Assembly: GCA_029865445.1 (NCBI GenBank)
Contig: JAOUGY010000173.1
Span: 1 to 7,889 of the forward strand
DNA from: Acidimicrobiia bacterium
GTDB lineage: Bacteria; Actinomycetota; Acidimicrobiia; Spongiisociales; ZC4RG35
Direction: 5' to 3'
Length of the DNA stretch: 7,889 nt
Position numbers and translations under genes: made by a program. This document shows positions 1-6,085 of this stretch, piece after piece; position 1 is the first letter of the stretch, and each line of letters starts with the position of its first letter. The notes beneath the pieces were generated by a model. It saw only the letters and a list, made by a program, of their open reading frames with translations. It ran no database searches and was not told where the DNA came from.

Positions 1-43
1 CCCCTCCCGGCTCCGCCGGACTCCCCCCGCTGGGGGGAGAAAC
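1..43 (-). repeat. GC-rich double-hairpin repeat, copy A
   Basis: Read on the minus strand this begins TTTCTCCCCCC, then AGC, then a G-run, then a second small hairpin and a terminal G-rich tail. Hairpin 1 is 21-39 (8-bp perfect stem, 3-nt loop). Hairpin 2 is 7-19 (CCGGC/GCCGG stem, 3-nt loop). The same order of parts occurs in the opposite orientation at 73-120, so the two look like copies of one dispersed intergenic element. The copy may continue beyond the window start. It lies beyond the 3' end of the minus-strand operon, so it could also affect mRNA ends. Function is unknown. Confidence 0.55.
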
Positions 44-72
44 AAAACCCACAACCCCACGCCACCAACGAG

Positions 73-120
73 TTTCCTCCCCCAGCGGGGGAGGTGTCGC
101 CACAGGCGACGGAGGGGGAG
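73..120 (+). repeat. GC-rich double-hairpin repeat, copy B
   Basis: Starts TTTCCTCCCCC-AGC-GGGGGAGG. Hairpin 1 is 76-94 (8-bp perfect stem, loop AGC). Hairpin 2 is 96-110 (GTCGCC/GGCGAC stem, loop ACA). The tail 111-120 is GGAGGGGGAG, which can also pair with the C-run at 77-83, so two alternative folds compete. Hairpin 2 differs in sequence from copy A but is paired in both copies, which suggests that structure is conserved. It resembles REP-type intergenic elements in layout; no transposase is present. Confidence 0.55.
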
Positions 121-153
121 AACGCGCACCGCCCACCGCGCATAGCGCTCTGC

Positions 154-174
154 GGCCCGAGCGAAGCGAGGGCC
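154..174 (-). terminator. Candidate hairpin after the operon's last stop codon
   Basis: On the minus strand the TAG stop (177-175) is followed at once by GGCCC...GGGCC: a 5-bp outer stem, a 2x2 internal mismatch and a 2-bp inner stem around TTC. A second small hairpin (GCGC/GCGC, 138-148) follows. No T-run follows either one, so this is not a classic intrinsic terminator. It may work with Rho or simply protect the 3' end. Placement at the operon end is the main support. Confidence 0.3.
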
Positions 175-537
175 CTAGAGATCGGCTCTTTCTTGAGTCG
201 TCTCGTACTGGTGGAGCGCCACCAGGAACATCGCAAACAGGATGGCGGACACTCCGAGGAACGTCAGGGGGATGATCCTGATCTCGAAGTTGTTCAGCCC
301 TTCGATGCCCCCGGCCGGCTGGGGACCGCGGGGCGAGTACATGACGAACAGGAGCGAGCCGATCGTCGACCAGGCGAAGGTGCCGGCTCCGGTGACCAGG
401 AATCCGAGTTTCTTGCCCAGGTTGGTGTAGTTGAGCAAATAGACCGTCCCGTAGAACACGAGCACCGACACCAGGAACAGCACGATCCCCGTGACGAAGA
501 TGTTCGCCGAGAAGATCGTCCGGAAGATCTCACGCAT
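175..537 (-). CDS. Small three-helix membrane protein of unknown function, last gene of the b6f-like operon
   Basis: This 120-residue protein has three predicted membrane helices at about residues 12-35, 44-66 and 85-108. A Gly/Pro-rich loop (SPRGPQPAGG) lies between helices 2 and 3, and a short polar tail ends the protein. There are no cysteines and no clear cofactor motif, so it is probably not a redox carrier itself. The ATG shares one base with the stop of the diheme cytochrome c gene (TGATG), which implies translational coupling. An AGGGTGA Shine-Dalgarno-like stretch sits about 8 nt upstream. From position it is probably a small accessory or assembly subunit of the quinol:cytochrome c oxidoreductase. 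I do not recognise the family. Confidence 0.8.
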   Translation of the reverse strand: MREIFRTIFSANIFVTGIVLFLVSVLVFYGTVYLLNYTNLGKKLGFLVTGAGTFAWSTIGSLLFVMYSPRGPQPAGGIEGLNNFEIRIIPLTFLGVSAILFAMFLVALHQYETTQERADL

Positions 538-2249
538 CAGGAATCACCCTTTCCGGTCAGATCGCCCGAGCGCAGCCAGTGGGCCAGGTCGAGGAGATCC
601 TCCGATGACAACACCTCACCGAACCCGGGCATCCGGCCGCTGCCCATGCCGTTCACGCCGTACGGCTGGTTGGGTACGGCTCCGGCGATGAGGAAGTCTG
701 CAAGGTCCTCGTCTGTGAGGAATTGCACGGCGGGCCGCCCCTCGAAGAGGGCTGGTCCGAGGCCACCTGCGCCCGCTTCCTGGGCGAAGGCCGGTCCGGC
801 CGAGTACCCCGACGTGTGACACCGGGCGCAGTAGGCCTGGAAGATGCCGACCACCCGCTCGGCCTTGGCCTCGTCGCCGTCGAAGGTGCTTGCGGCGATC
901 GACGCCAGGTCGAACGACCAGGGCTGGGTCTCGGATGCCGATTCGAGGAATGCGAGCGACGCCTCTTTCTCCGGGAGGAACTTGTCGCGATTGTTGTCGT
1001 TGAGCCGGACCTCGGTGTATCGCGTGTTGATCTCGTTGAGAACCGTGGTGGCCGTGTCCAGGTCGGATACACCGGTCACCGTCTCCGGGTTGGTGGGGTC
1101 CAGATTTGCCGCGGCGTAGTCGTCGGTGACAGCACCGACGGCCAAGGTGGTCTGGGCCCCGACTTGGGTTTCTGCCGTGTCGGTGAGCCCGTCACCGTCC
1201 GTGTCGTCACCCTCACCGGAGTCGATCAACTGCTGAATGGCGTCGGCAAAGGGGCCGAGGATGGGGGCCCGCCCTTCGTCGGCAAGACCCCGGTAGGTGT
1301 CGACGATGGCTTGGGCGGCTTCGAGGTCGGGAGTCCCGTTGGTGGCCGGGTTGTCGGCGGCGAACGACAACTCTTCGACGCCGGGGAGGGTCAGGACCTG
1401 CTTCACCTCTGCAGTGAGCTGATTGACCTCCACCTCCCGCGCATCGGCCACACCATCACCATCGGTGTCGAGGCCATCGTCGAGAAGGTCGATCAGTTCC
1501 TGGGCGCGCTCGTTGATGTCGGCGAGTACAGGCTCCAGCTCACCGGCTCGCTCGATGTTGGCGACCGCCTGTCGTTCGGACAGGATCACCGTTTCCACCG
1601 AACCGGGGGCACTGTCGAGAGCCGAGAGCGCCGACGCGATCCGAGCTTCCACCTGTCCCACCGCCTCTTCCTGGCTCAGCGCAAACTCCTCCGATTCGAG
1701 ATAGTCGAGGAGTTCGTCGACCTGTTGGGGGTTCATCGGTCCCCCACCGGCCAGCCCCCACGGCGGCATGGGGCTGTTCACTCGTCCGTACGTGATCCAG
1801 AAGCGGACCTCGTCGCGGTCGTATCGGTTGAAGATGTCGTTGATGGACGGGGCCGCCCAGTTGACGGTGACGCCGGACCGCTTCTCGACAAATCCGGCCT
1901 GGCCGCCACTGCCGTCGGCTGCGTGACAGTTGGCGCACTGGAACTCTGCGTAATGCGCTTTGCCTCGTTCGACCGATTCCACATGGAACGCTTCCACAAA
2001 GGATTCCTGACGGGCCGGTTCGCCCAGGTAGTAGAGCGGGATGCCTACGGCGAGAAAGCCGGACAGGAGAACGGCGGCCTGCTGTGCCCGTTCGAGACGC
2101 TTGGTCTCGAGAACGTCGTCGGGCGTTCCGGGGGCGAGGTTCGACGGGATCTCCTCGGACTGGCGCGAACGCAGGGCCGACACACCCAGCACGGCGAGCC
2201 AGGCGATGGCCCCGATGACGACGACGGTGACGATGACTGCTGAATCCAC
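537..2249 (-). CDS. Membrane-anchored diheme cytochrome c with a duplicated Ca-binding-like insert
   Basis: This is probably the c-type cytochrome subunit that takes electrons from the Rieske protein. The 570 residues read in order: membrane helix about 3-26, second helix about 57-75, first cytochrome c domain with CANCH at 105-109 (candidate Met ligands 161 and 172), a long middle region, and a second cytochrome c domain with CARCH at 474-478 (candidate Met ligands 535 and 540). The middle region (about 250-413) contains two related units, each with a DTDGDG-type loop. The two CxxCH motifs supply the only cysteines. The GTG at 2249 is preferred because it lies 2 nt after the Rieske stop with a G-run upstream. 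An in-frame TTG at 2267 would add six residues and overlap the Rieske gene. Canonical actinobacterial QcrC is also diheme, but the large insert is unusual. Haem loading and the Met ligands are inferred. Confidence 0.92.
   Translation of the reverse strand: MDSAVIVTVVVIGAIAWLAVLGVSALRSRQSEEIPSNLAPGTPDDVLETKRLERAQQAAVLLSGFLAVGIPLYYLGEPARQESFVEAFHVESVERGKAHYAEFQCANCHAADGSGGQAGFVEKRSGVTVNWAAPSINDIFNRYDRDEVRFWITYGRVNSPMPPWGLAGGGPMNPQQVDELLDYLESEEFALSQEEAVGQVEARIASALSALDSAPGSVETVILSERQAVANIERAGELEPVLADINERAQELIDLLDDGLDTDGDGVADAREVEVNQLTAEVKQVLTLPGVEELSFAADNPATNGTPDLEAAQAIVDTYRGLADEGRAPILGPFADAIQQLIDSGEGDDTDGDGLTDTAETQVGAQTTLAVGAVTDDYAAANLDPTNPETVTGVSDLDTATTVLNEINTRYTEVRLNDNNRDKFLPEKEASLAFLESASETQPWSFDLASIAASTFDGDEAKAERVVGIFQAYCARCHTSGYSAGPAFAQEAGAGGLGPALFEGRPAVQFLTDEDLADFLIAGAVPNQPYGVNGMGSGRMPGFGEVLSSEDLLDLAHWLRSGDLTGKGDS
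1011..1238 (-). repeat. Internal protein repeat, unit 2 (Ca-binding-like), in the diheme cytochrome c
   Basis: Codes for residues about 338-413. It contains QQLIDSG, the loop DTDGDGLTDTAE (nt 1170-1205), then LDPTNPET, a phrase typical of thrombospondin type-3-like repeats, and finally TGVSDLDTA with a closing helix. These align in order with QELIDLL, the first loop and NGTPDLEAA of unit 1, so the insert probably arose by duplication. Metal binding is inferred from the spacing of acidic residues. Confidence 0.6.
1275..1502 (-). repeat. Internal protein repeat, unit 1 (Ca-binding-like), in the diheme cytochrome c
   Basis: Codes for residues about 250-325 of the cytochrome. It starts with a helix containing QELIDLL, then the loop DTDGDGVADARE (nt 1434-1469), which fits D-x-D-x-D-G-x-x-D-x-x-E as in EF-hand and thrombospondin type-3 Ca2+ sites. 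It then runs to NGTPDLEAAQ and another helix. The order of parts matches unit 2, with the loops 88 residues apart. Confidence 0.6.
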
Positions 2250-2251
2250 CG

Positions 2252-3103
2252 TCAGCCCCCGATGCAACTAGGTCCGAGCGGGTACTCAACCGATTTCTCG
2301 ATGGCCCGCGGGGTTTCGATGATCGACCCGGTCTTGATGATGAAGTCGTCGCTGTCGGTGATCTCGACGACGAACCGGTCGAGGTTGCGCGGTGCCGGAC
2401 CGGCGAAGTACTCACCAACGCTGTTGTACTTGGAGCCGTGGCACGGGCATTCGAAGCCCTGTGACGTCTGGCACCACGGAACGCGGCAACCCAGGTGAAC
2501 ACAACGCTGGAACAAGGCGATGAGGCCGCCGGCATCGACGCCTCTGCCATCGAACTGTTCGGACGTGATCGACGAAGCGGGGAGCACGTAGGCGCGGGCT
2601 TCCGGCACGAAAACCGGATTCTTCGTCCCGTCGGGGTTGACCGCCTGCGCCAGAAGGTCGGCGGTCTTGCCCGCGACAACATCACTACCGAAACCGCCAC
2701 TGACCTTGGGCCAGAGGAAGGAGAGAAAGGCGAGAGCCTGGGTTCCGAGGAACCCGCCCAGGAACGTGGCCGAAAGCGCTCTGTTGAGGAACGTACGCCG
2801 GGTGACTCCCGCCTCCTCCGGTGAGACCTCGACTACCCGTTGCGTCGTGGCGATGGCCACCGCGCCCACGGCCGGTTCCTCGGCCTCAGGGGCGGTGTCG
2901 AGAACGGCTTCCGCCACCGCTGCGTCTGTGACGACGGCCGTGACATCGACTCCCGTGGAACGGTCCGATGCCAGGGTTTCACGTGCCACGTTCTTGCGCC
3001 ATTCGTCGCCCGACGATCGCCGCCAGGCGATGGTGAACGCCGCCACCGCCGCCAAAATGGCGACGACGGCCACGCCGACCGGGATCAGCAGTTCTGCGTT
3101 CAT
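2252..3103 (-). CDS. petC: Rieske [2Fe-2S] iron-sulfur protein of the b6f/bc-type complex
   Basis: This subunit takes an electron from quinol at the outer side of the membrane and passes it to cytochrome c. In 283 residues it has an N-terminal helix (about 5-26), a linker of roughly 75 residues rich in Ala, Val and Glu, a twin-arginine motif (RR at 102-103) leading into a second helix (about 110-130), and a C-terminal Rieske fold. The cluster motifs are CVHLGC (201-206) and CPCHGS (219-224): C201, H203, C219 and H222 bind the cluster, and C206/C221 form the usual disulfide. The run GPAPRNLDRF follows, as in b6f and actinobacterial Rieske proteins. C211 and C280 are extra cysteines. The RR must face the cytoplasm, so the first helix probably places the N-terminus outside. 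The start follows the subunit IV gene by 22 nt with GAGGTG upstream. qcrA is an equally fair name. Confidence 0.95.
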   Translation of the reverse strand: MNAELLIPVGVAVVAILAAVAAFTIAWRRSSGDEWRKNVARETLASDRSTGVDVTAVVTDAAVAEAVLDTAPEAEEPAVGAVAIATTQRVVEVSPEEAGVTRRTFLNRALSATFLGGFLGTQALAFLSFLWPKVSGGFGSDVVAGKTADLLAQAVNPDGTKNPVFVPEARAYVLPASSITSEQFDGRGVDAGGLIALFQRCVHLGCRVPWCQTSQGFECPCHGSKYNSVGEYFAGPAPRNLDRFVVEITDSDDFIIKTGSIIETPRAIEKSVEYPLGPSCIGG

Positions 3104-3125
3104 CGGGTGGTCACCTCACGCCTCA

Positions 3126-4034
3126 TCAGTGTCCTCCGCCGAGTCCGATGGGGACCCAGTCCTTGAGATCGTCGAAATAGATGCCGTCCCGCCAGGGGTA
3201 CGAGAAGTTGAAGCCCTGACCCCGGAACAGGACACCGATGATCGTGAGCGTCGCGGACCCCGTCAGGAAGATGGTGTACAGCATGATTGCGAACTTGCGG
3301 TCCGACGGCTTCGTGGACGGATTCCGGTCGACGTACGGGATCATCATGAACCCGATGAGACCGATCACCGTCGGGACGGTGACACCGGCGATCTGGGGAT
3401 CGAAGTAGCTGAGCAACTCCTGCAGACCGAGGAAGTACCACGGCGCCTTCGATGGGTTGGGGGTGGCGTTGAAGTTCGCCGGTTCCAGCAGAGGCGCCTG
3501 CAGGACCACCGACATGATCAGCAGCAGCGCCGTCATCGCCAGCAGCGCCGTGAACTCGGCGATCATGAGATGAGGCCAGGTGTTGACCTTGTCGGTGGGT
3601 TCCGCTTTGACGTTCTGGATCGCCCGAGCCTTGACGACGGTGAGCAGCCGCTGGGTACGGACGCCCTCGGGGGCATTGGCAGGCGGCGCCACGGGCCGGG
3701 CACTCACCGACGCCGCCACGCGACCGGCGCCGTTTCCGGAGTGACCGTTGCCGCCGGAGGGCGGGTCGGCGACCGTCACCGGGCTGGGCTCGGGTTCGGC
3801 GGCCGCGGCGGCCGCCGGCTCGGGAGCGGCGGGCTCAGGGGTGGGCTCCGGTTCCGCCGGCGCTTCAGCGGGCGCCGGGGTGCCTTTTACCGGTGCAGGC
3901 TCGGGTGCCGGCGCAGGAGCGGCCGGCGGGGCCTCGCCTTTCATCTCGGCGAGGACCTGCTCGACGGGAACGCCGAGTGCTTTGGCCTTCGCCTCTGCCG
4001 AGCGGCGGAGCAGACTCTCTGGAATTTCTGCCAT
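3126..4034 (-). CDS. petD: Cytochrome b6f subunit-IV-like protein with an N-terminal helical module and Pro/Ala linker
   Basis: This is the C-terminal half of a split cytochrome b; with the upstream cytochrome b6 it forms the quinol-oxidising site. The 302 residues comprise three parts. Residues about 4-34 are a small predicted helix-turn-helix module with core RSAEAKAKALG. Residues about 35-125 are a low-complexity Pro/Ala/Glu then Gly-rich linker. Residues about 135-302 are the subunit-IV domain with helices near 157-180, 214-233 and 248-270. LLEPANFNATPNPSKAPWYF (182-201) matches the subunit-IV Qo loop, with APWY (197-200) where most complexes have PEWY. Plain subunit IV is about 160 residues, so the first ~130 residues are an addition. 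The module recurs in the protein starting at 7618. The ATG is supported by AGGAGG 5 nt upstream. Confidence 0.93.
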   Translation of the reverse strand: MAEIPESLLRRSAEAKAKALGVPVEQVLAEMKGEAPPAAPAPAPEPAPVKGTPAPAEAPAEPEPTPEPAAPEPAAAAAAEPEPSPVTVADPPSGGNGHSGNGAGRVAASVSARPVAPPANAPEGVRTQRLLTVVKARAIQNVKAEPTDKVNTWPHLMIAEFTALLAMTALLLIMSVVLQAPLLEPANFNATPNPSKAPWYFLGLQELLSYFDPQIAGVTVPTVIGLIGFMMIPYVDRNPSTKPSDRKFAIMLYTIFLTGSATLTIIGVLFRGQGFNFSYPWRDGIYFDDLKDWVPIGLGGGH

Positions 4035-4039
4035 GCCGA

Positions 4040-4045
4040 CCTCCT
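4040..4045 (-). promoter_or_regulatory. Strong Shine-Dalgarno for the subunit IV gene
   Basis: AGGAGG on the minus strand lies 5 nt before the ATG at 4034. It overlaps the TAG stop of the cytochrome b6 gene, which fixes the start upstream of the extra N-terminal module and shows that the module is translated as part of subunit IV. Confidence 0.8.
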
Positions 4046-4820
4046 AGAGCGGTCCCGAGATTCCGCCGTCTTTCCGGACTCGCCAGAAGTGAACGGCCAT
4101 GAAGATGACGATGATGAACGGGAAGAACAGGACGTGGAGGACGTACCAGCGGAGAAGCGTTCCCGCCGTGACCTCGGCCCCTGCCAGGAGGGCGAACTTC
4201 ACCTGATTGCCGAACACCGGAACGAACCCGGCCATGTTGGTTCCCACGGTCACGGCCCACAGGGCGAGCTGGTCCCACGGCAACAGGTACCCGGTGAACG
4301 ACAGAAGCAGTGTCAACAGCAGGAGGATCACGCCGACCACCCAGTTGAACTCGCGCGGCGGCTTGTAGGCACCGTGATAGAACACCCGGCTCATGTGCAA
4401 GAACACCGTCAGTACCATGAGGTGGGCACCCCACCGGTGCATGTTTCTCACCAGTGAGCCGAACGCCACGTTGGTGGACAGCGCAGCCACGTCGGCGTAC
4501 GCCCGGTCGGCGGTCGGGGCGTAATAGAACATCAGGAAGATGCCGGTGATCGTCAGCAGGATGAACAGAAAGAAGCTCAAACCACCCAGACAGAGGGTGT
4601 AGGAGAGTTTGACGCCGTGTCGCTTCACCTTCACGGGGTGGAGGTGGTACAGGACGTTGTTCATGATGACGTAGGACCGGTTCCTCGGGCTGTCCGAATA
4701 GCCCTTCTTGAAGGGCGAACCCGGACGAAGCACCGACTCCATGAACTGCGACCCGCGCAGATTCTCGAGCGCCTCCGTCAGGCGGTCTTTCAATCCGGTC
4801 TTTTCGTTTCCGTCTGCCAC
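4044..4820 (-). CDS. petB: Cytochrome b6-type subunit with haem-b histidines and the haem c_n cysteine
   Basis: This is the four-helix haem-b subunit that moves electrons across the membrane between the quinol-oxidising and quinone-reducing sites. Of 258 residues, about 1-70 form a polar N-terminal part, longer than in chloroplast b6. Haem-b ligands are H128/H142 and H229/H244. The second pair is 15 apart, the b6 spacing, versus 14 in bc1. C77 in TLCLGG matches C35 of chloroplast b6, which holds haem c_n. As I recall chloroplast numbering (C35, H86, H100, H187, H202), all five sites are offset by exactly 42. PWDQLALWAV and the terminal GGISGPL are also b6-like. The GTG at 4820 is chosen because GAAAGG lies 8 nt upstream and it follows the ferredoxin stop by 14 nt. 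Longer in-frame starts would run far into the ferredoxin gene. Confidence 0.95.
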   Translation of the reverse strand: MADGNEKTGLKDRLTEALENLRGSQFMESVLRPGSPFKKGYSDSPRNRSYVIMNNVLYHLHPVKVKRHGVKLSYTLCLGGLSFFLFILLTITGIFLMFYYAPTADRAYADVAALSTNVAFGSLVRNMHRWGAHLMVLTVFLHMSRVFYHGAYKPPREFNWVVGVILLLLTLLLSFTGYLLPWDQLALWAVTVGTNMAGFVPVFGNQVKFALLAGAEVTAGTLLRWYVLHVLFFPFIIVIFMAVHFWRVRKDGGISGPL

Positions 4821-4834
4821 TCCTGAGACCTTTC

Positions 4835-5284
4835 TCACCAACGAATGCCGTAGGCGTAACCGTTCTTGAAATCGCGTTGACCCGTGTCCACGTCCCACGG
4901 GGAATCGTTGAGCCCGAGCTCCTCCGCCTGGTGGGCGAGAGAACCCTCGAACTTTCCGAGTGAGATCACACCGGTGGGACAGCGGTCGATGCACAAGGCG
5001 CACCGAGTGCACTCATCCTCGTCCACCACGAAGAAACCCAAGTTCGTGGGGTCGTCACTGGGGAGCGACACGTTGACGGACTCGCTGATCGCATCGACGC
5101 TCAAATAGTGGATGCACTTCCACGGACAGATGTCGACACATCCCTCGCAGAGAATGCACTCGGCCTGATCGATGTGAAGGAACTGCTTCGGCCGGAGCTT
5201 GTCCTTGAAATAGTCGCCTTCGACCAGGGCGAGCTGGTAGTCGTCCCGGAACGGCGGAGTCTCGTCGACCACTCCCCGCGGCAT
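4835..5284 (-). CDS. Dicluster 2x[4Fe-4S] ferredoxin in the b6f-like operon
   Basis: This is a probable cytoplasmic electron carrier or peripheral subunit. The 149 residues contain two CxxCxxCxxxCP motifs: C43/C46/C49/C53 and C92/C95/C98/C102, with an extra C57. The motifs are separated by about 40 residues that include an acidic insert, wider than in simple bacterial ferredoxins but common in NuoI-like and oxidoreductase-subunit ferredoxins. There is no signal peptide or membrane helix, so it should act on the cytoplasmic face. The ATG shares one base with the stop of the upstream membrane protein (TGATG), so the two are translationally coupled and may form a membrane-bound pair. The cytochrome b6 gene follows after 14 nt. 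Its placement suggests it feeds electrons to, or takes them from, the quinone-reducing side of this complex; that role is inference. Confidence 0.93.
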   Translation of the reverse strand: MPRGVVDETPPFRDDYQLALVEGDYFKDKLRPKQFLHIDQAECILCEGCVDICPWKCIHYLSVDAISESVNVSLPSDDPTNLGFFVVDEDECTRCALCIDRCPTGVISLGKFEGSLAHQAEELGLNDSPWDVDTGQRDFKNGYAYGIRW

Positions 5285-5922
5285 CAGCCCTCGTCCTTGG
5301 AGCGTTTGATGAGCGGCCGCCCATACGGCGACACCGGCGCCGACTTGGCCTCACCGGCCGGGCGCGGCTTGCCGATGTCCTGGAGCTTGTAGGCGAACAG
5401 GCCGGCGAGCACCAGCATGACCATGTTGTATCCACCGGAGATGGCGTCCTTGACCGCTCCGAAGCTGATCTGCACATCGTTGTTGAGAACGAGGAACTTC
5501 GGCACGTCGAACCAGATGTTCTGGGTGCTCCAGTCGAGATCGGTCTGGCTGAAGTTCAACCACTCGCTGGGAACCACCCCGAACACGAAGACCATCTCCA
5601 TCCAAGCCAGGAACGCGGCGAACCCCGCCCGCGCCCACGTCATCTTCTGGTTGAGGACCCAGATGACTGCGGCCCCACCGATCATGAGTTGGCTTGCACC
5701 GAAGACGAGGAGGTAACCCACACCCTTCAGGTATTTGTGGGCACCCTGGTCGATCCCGGTGAACATCGAGCGGAAGGGTTCGAGGCTGGGAACCTGCTCG
5801 GCCGGCCGTCCATAGATGTGTACGACCGTGACGGCGACGACCATCAACAGCAGCCCGAGCACGAGAGCACCGCCGCCAAACCTGAGTCTCTGGCGATCTG
5901 TCAACTCACCGAGTCGATGCAT
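5284..5922 (-). CDS. Four-helix membrane protein of unknown function, first gene of the operon
   Basis: This 212-residue protein has predicted membrane helices at about 16-38, 67-90, 97-117 and 163-180. A loop of about 45 residues between helices 3 and 4 carries aromatic and acidic residues (EWLNFSQTDLDW), and a basic, Pro-containing tail of about 30 residues ends the protein. It has no cysteine and few histidines (H2, H35, H62), so haem or Fe-S binding is not evident. It is coupled to the ferredoxin by a TGATG junction, so it may anchor the ferredoxin at the membrane. The ATG at 5922 has AGAGGG 4 nt upstream, and no other ATG or GTG exists in frame before a stop at 6001-6003. I do not recognise the family. 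Confidence 0.82.
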   Translation of the reverse strand: MHRLGELTDRQRLRFGGGALVLGLLLMVVAVTVVHIYGRPAEQVPSLEPFRSMFTGIDQGAHKYLKGVGYLLVFGASQLMIGGAAVIWVLNQKMTWARAGFAAFLAWMEMVFVFGVVPSEWLNFSQTDLDWSTQNIWFDVPKFLVLNNDVQISFGAVKDAISGGYNMVMLVLAGLFAYKLQDIGKPRPAGEAKSAPVSPYGRPLIKRSKDEG

Positions 5923-5960
5923 GAGGCCCTCTGCTCCAGTCCGTCGCTTGCGTCGTCTAC

Positions 5961-6000
5961 GTCGCTGTCCGGCGGTGTCGTTTCGGCGTCGCTGTCCGGC
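5961..6000. repeat. 13-bp direct repeat, 27-nt period
   Basis: GTCGCTGTCCGGC occurs at 5961-5973 and again at 5988-6000. It lies in what would be the leader of the minus-strand operon. It may be a pair of protein-binding sites or chance in GC-rich sequence. Confidence 0.4.
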
Positions 6001-6085
6001 TCACCGCCCTGCCCAGACCGCCTCACAGCCTGGGACCGTGTAGACGGGACCATACCCGACGTGTGCATGAGCCCAGGTTGCGGCC

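Noticed and set aside
1..120. CRISPR array or IS end
   Set aside because: There are only two copies in opposite orientation, no regular spacers, no cas genes and no transposase.
94..819. Plus-strand open frame over the hairpin repeat, the 120-residue gene and the end of the cytochrome gene
   Set aside because: Its start lies inside the repeat, it has no ribosome site, and it crosses two better-supported minus-strand genes.
723..2243. Long plus-strand open frame (506 codons) opposite the diheme cytochrome c gene
   Set aside because: It is the antisense of a gene with clear CxxCH motifs and membrane helices. Its translation is low-complexity Gly/Val/Arg/Asp without domain logic, as expected from high-GC antisense frames.
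2250..2267. TTG at 2267 as start of the diheme cytochrome c
   Set aside because: It overlaps the Rieske gene and adds six residues without clear value. The GTG at 2249 leaves a 2-nt gap and places the membrane helix right at the N-terminus.
3933..4025. Shared module as an E2 peripheral subunit-binding domain
   Set aside because: Size, helical character and flexible linker are similar, but the Gly-rich GTGxxGR loop typical of that domain is missing, so the family name is not justified.
2637..4457. Plus-strand open frame of 606 codons across the Rieske, subunit IV and cytochrome b6 genes
   Set aside because: It spans three well-supported genes on the other strand. The product is Arg/Gly/His-rich and typical of antisense GC-rich DNA.
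4821..5012. Upstream start at 5012 for cytochrome b6
   Set aside because: The extra 64 residues would be translated from inside the ferredoxin gene and are Arg-rich without similarity to b6. The GTG at 4820 has a ribosome site and sensible spacing.
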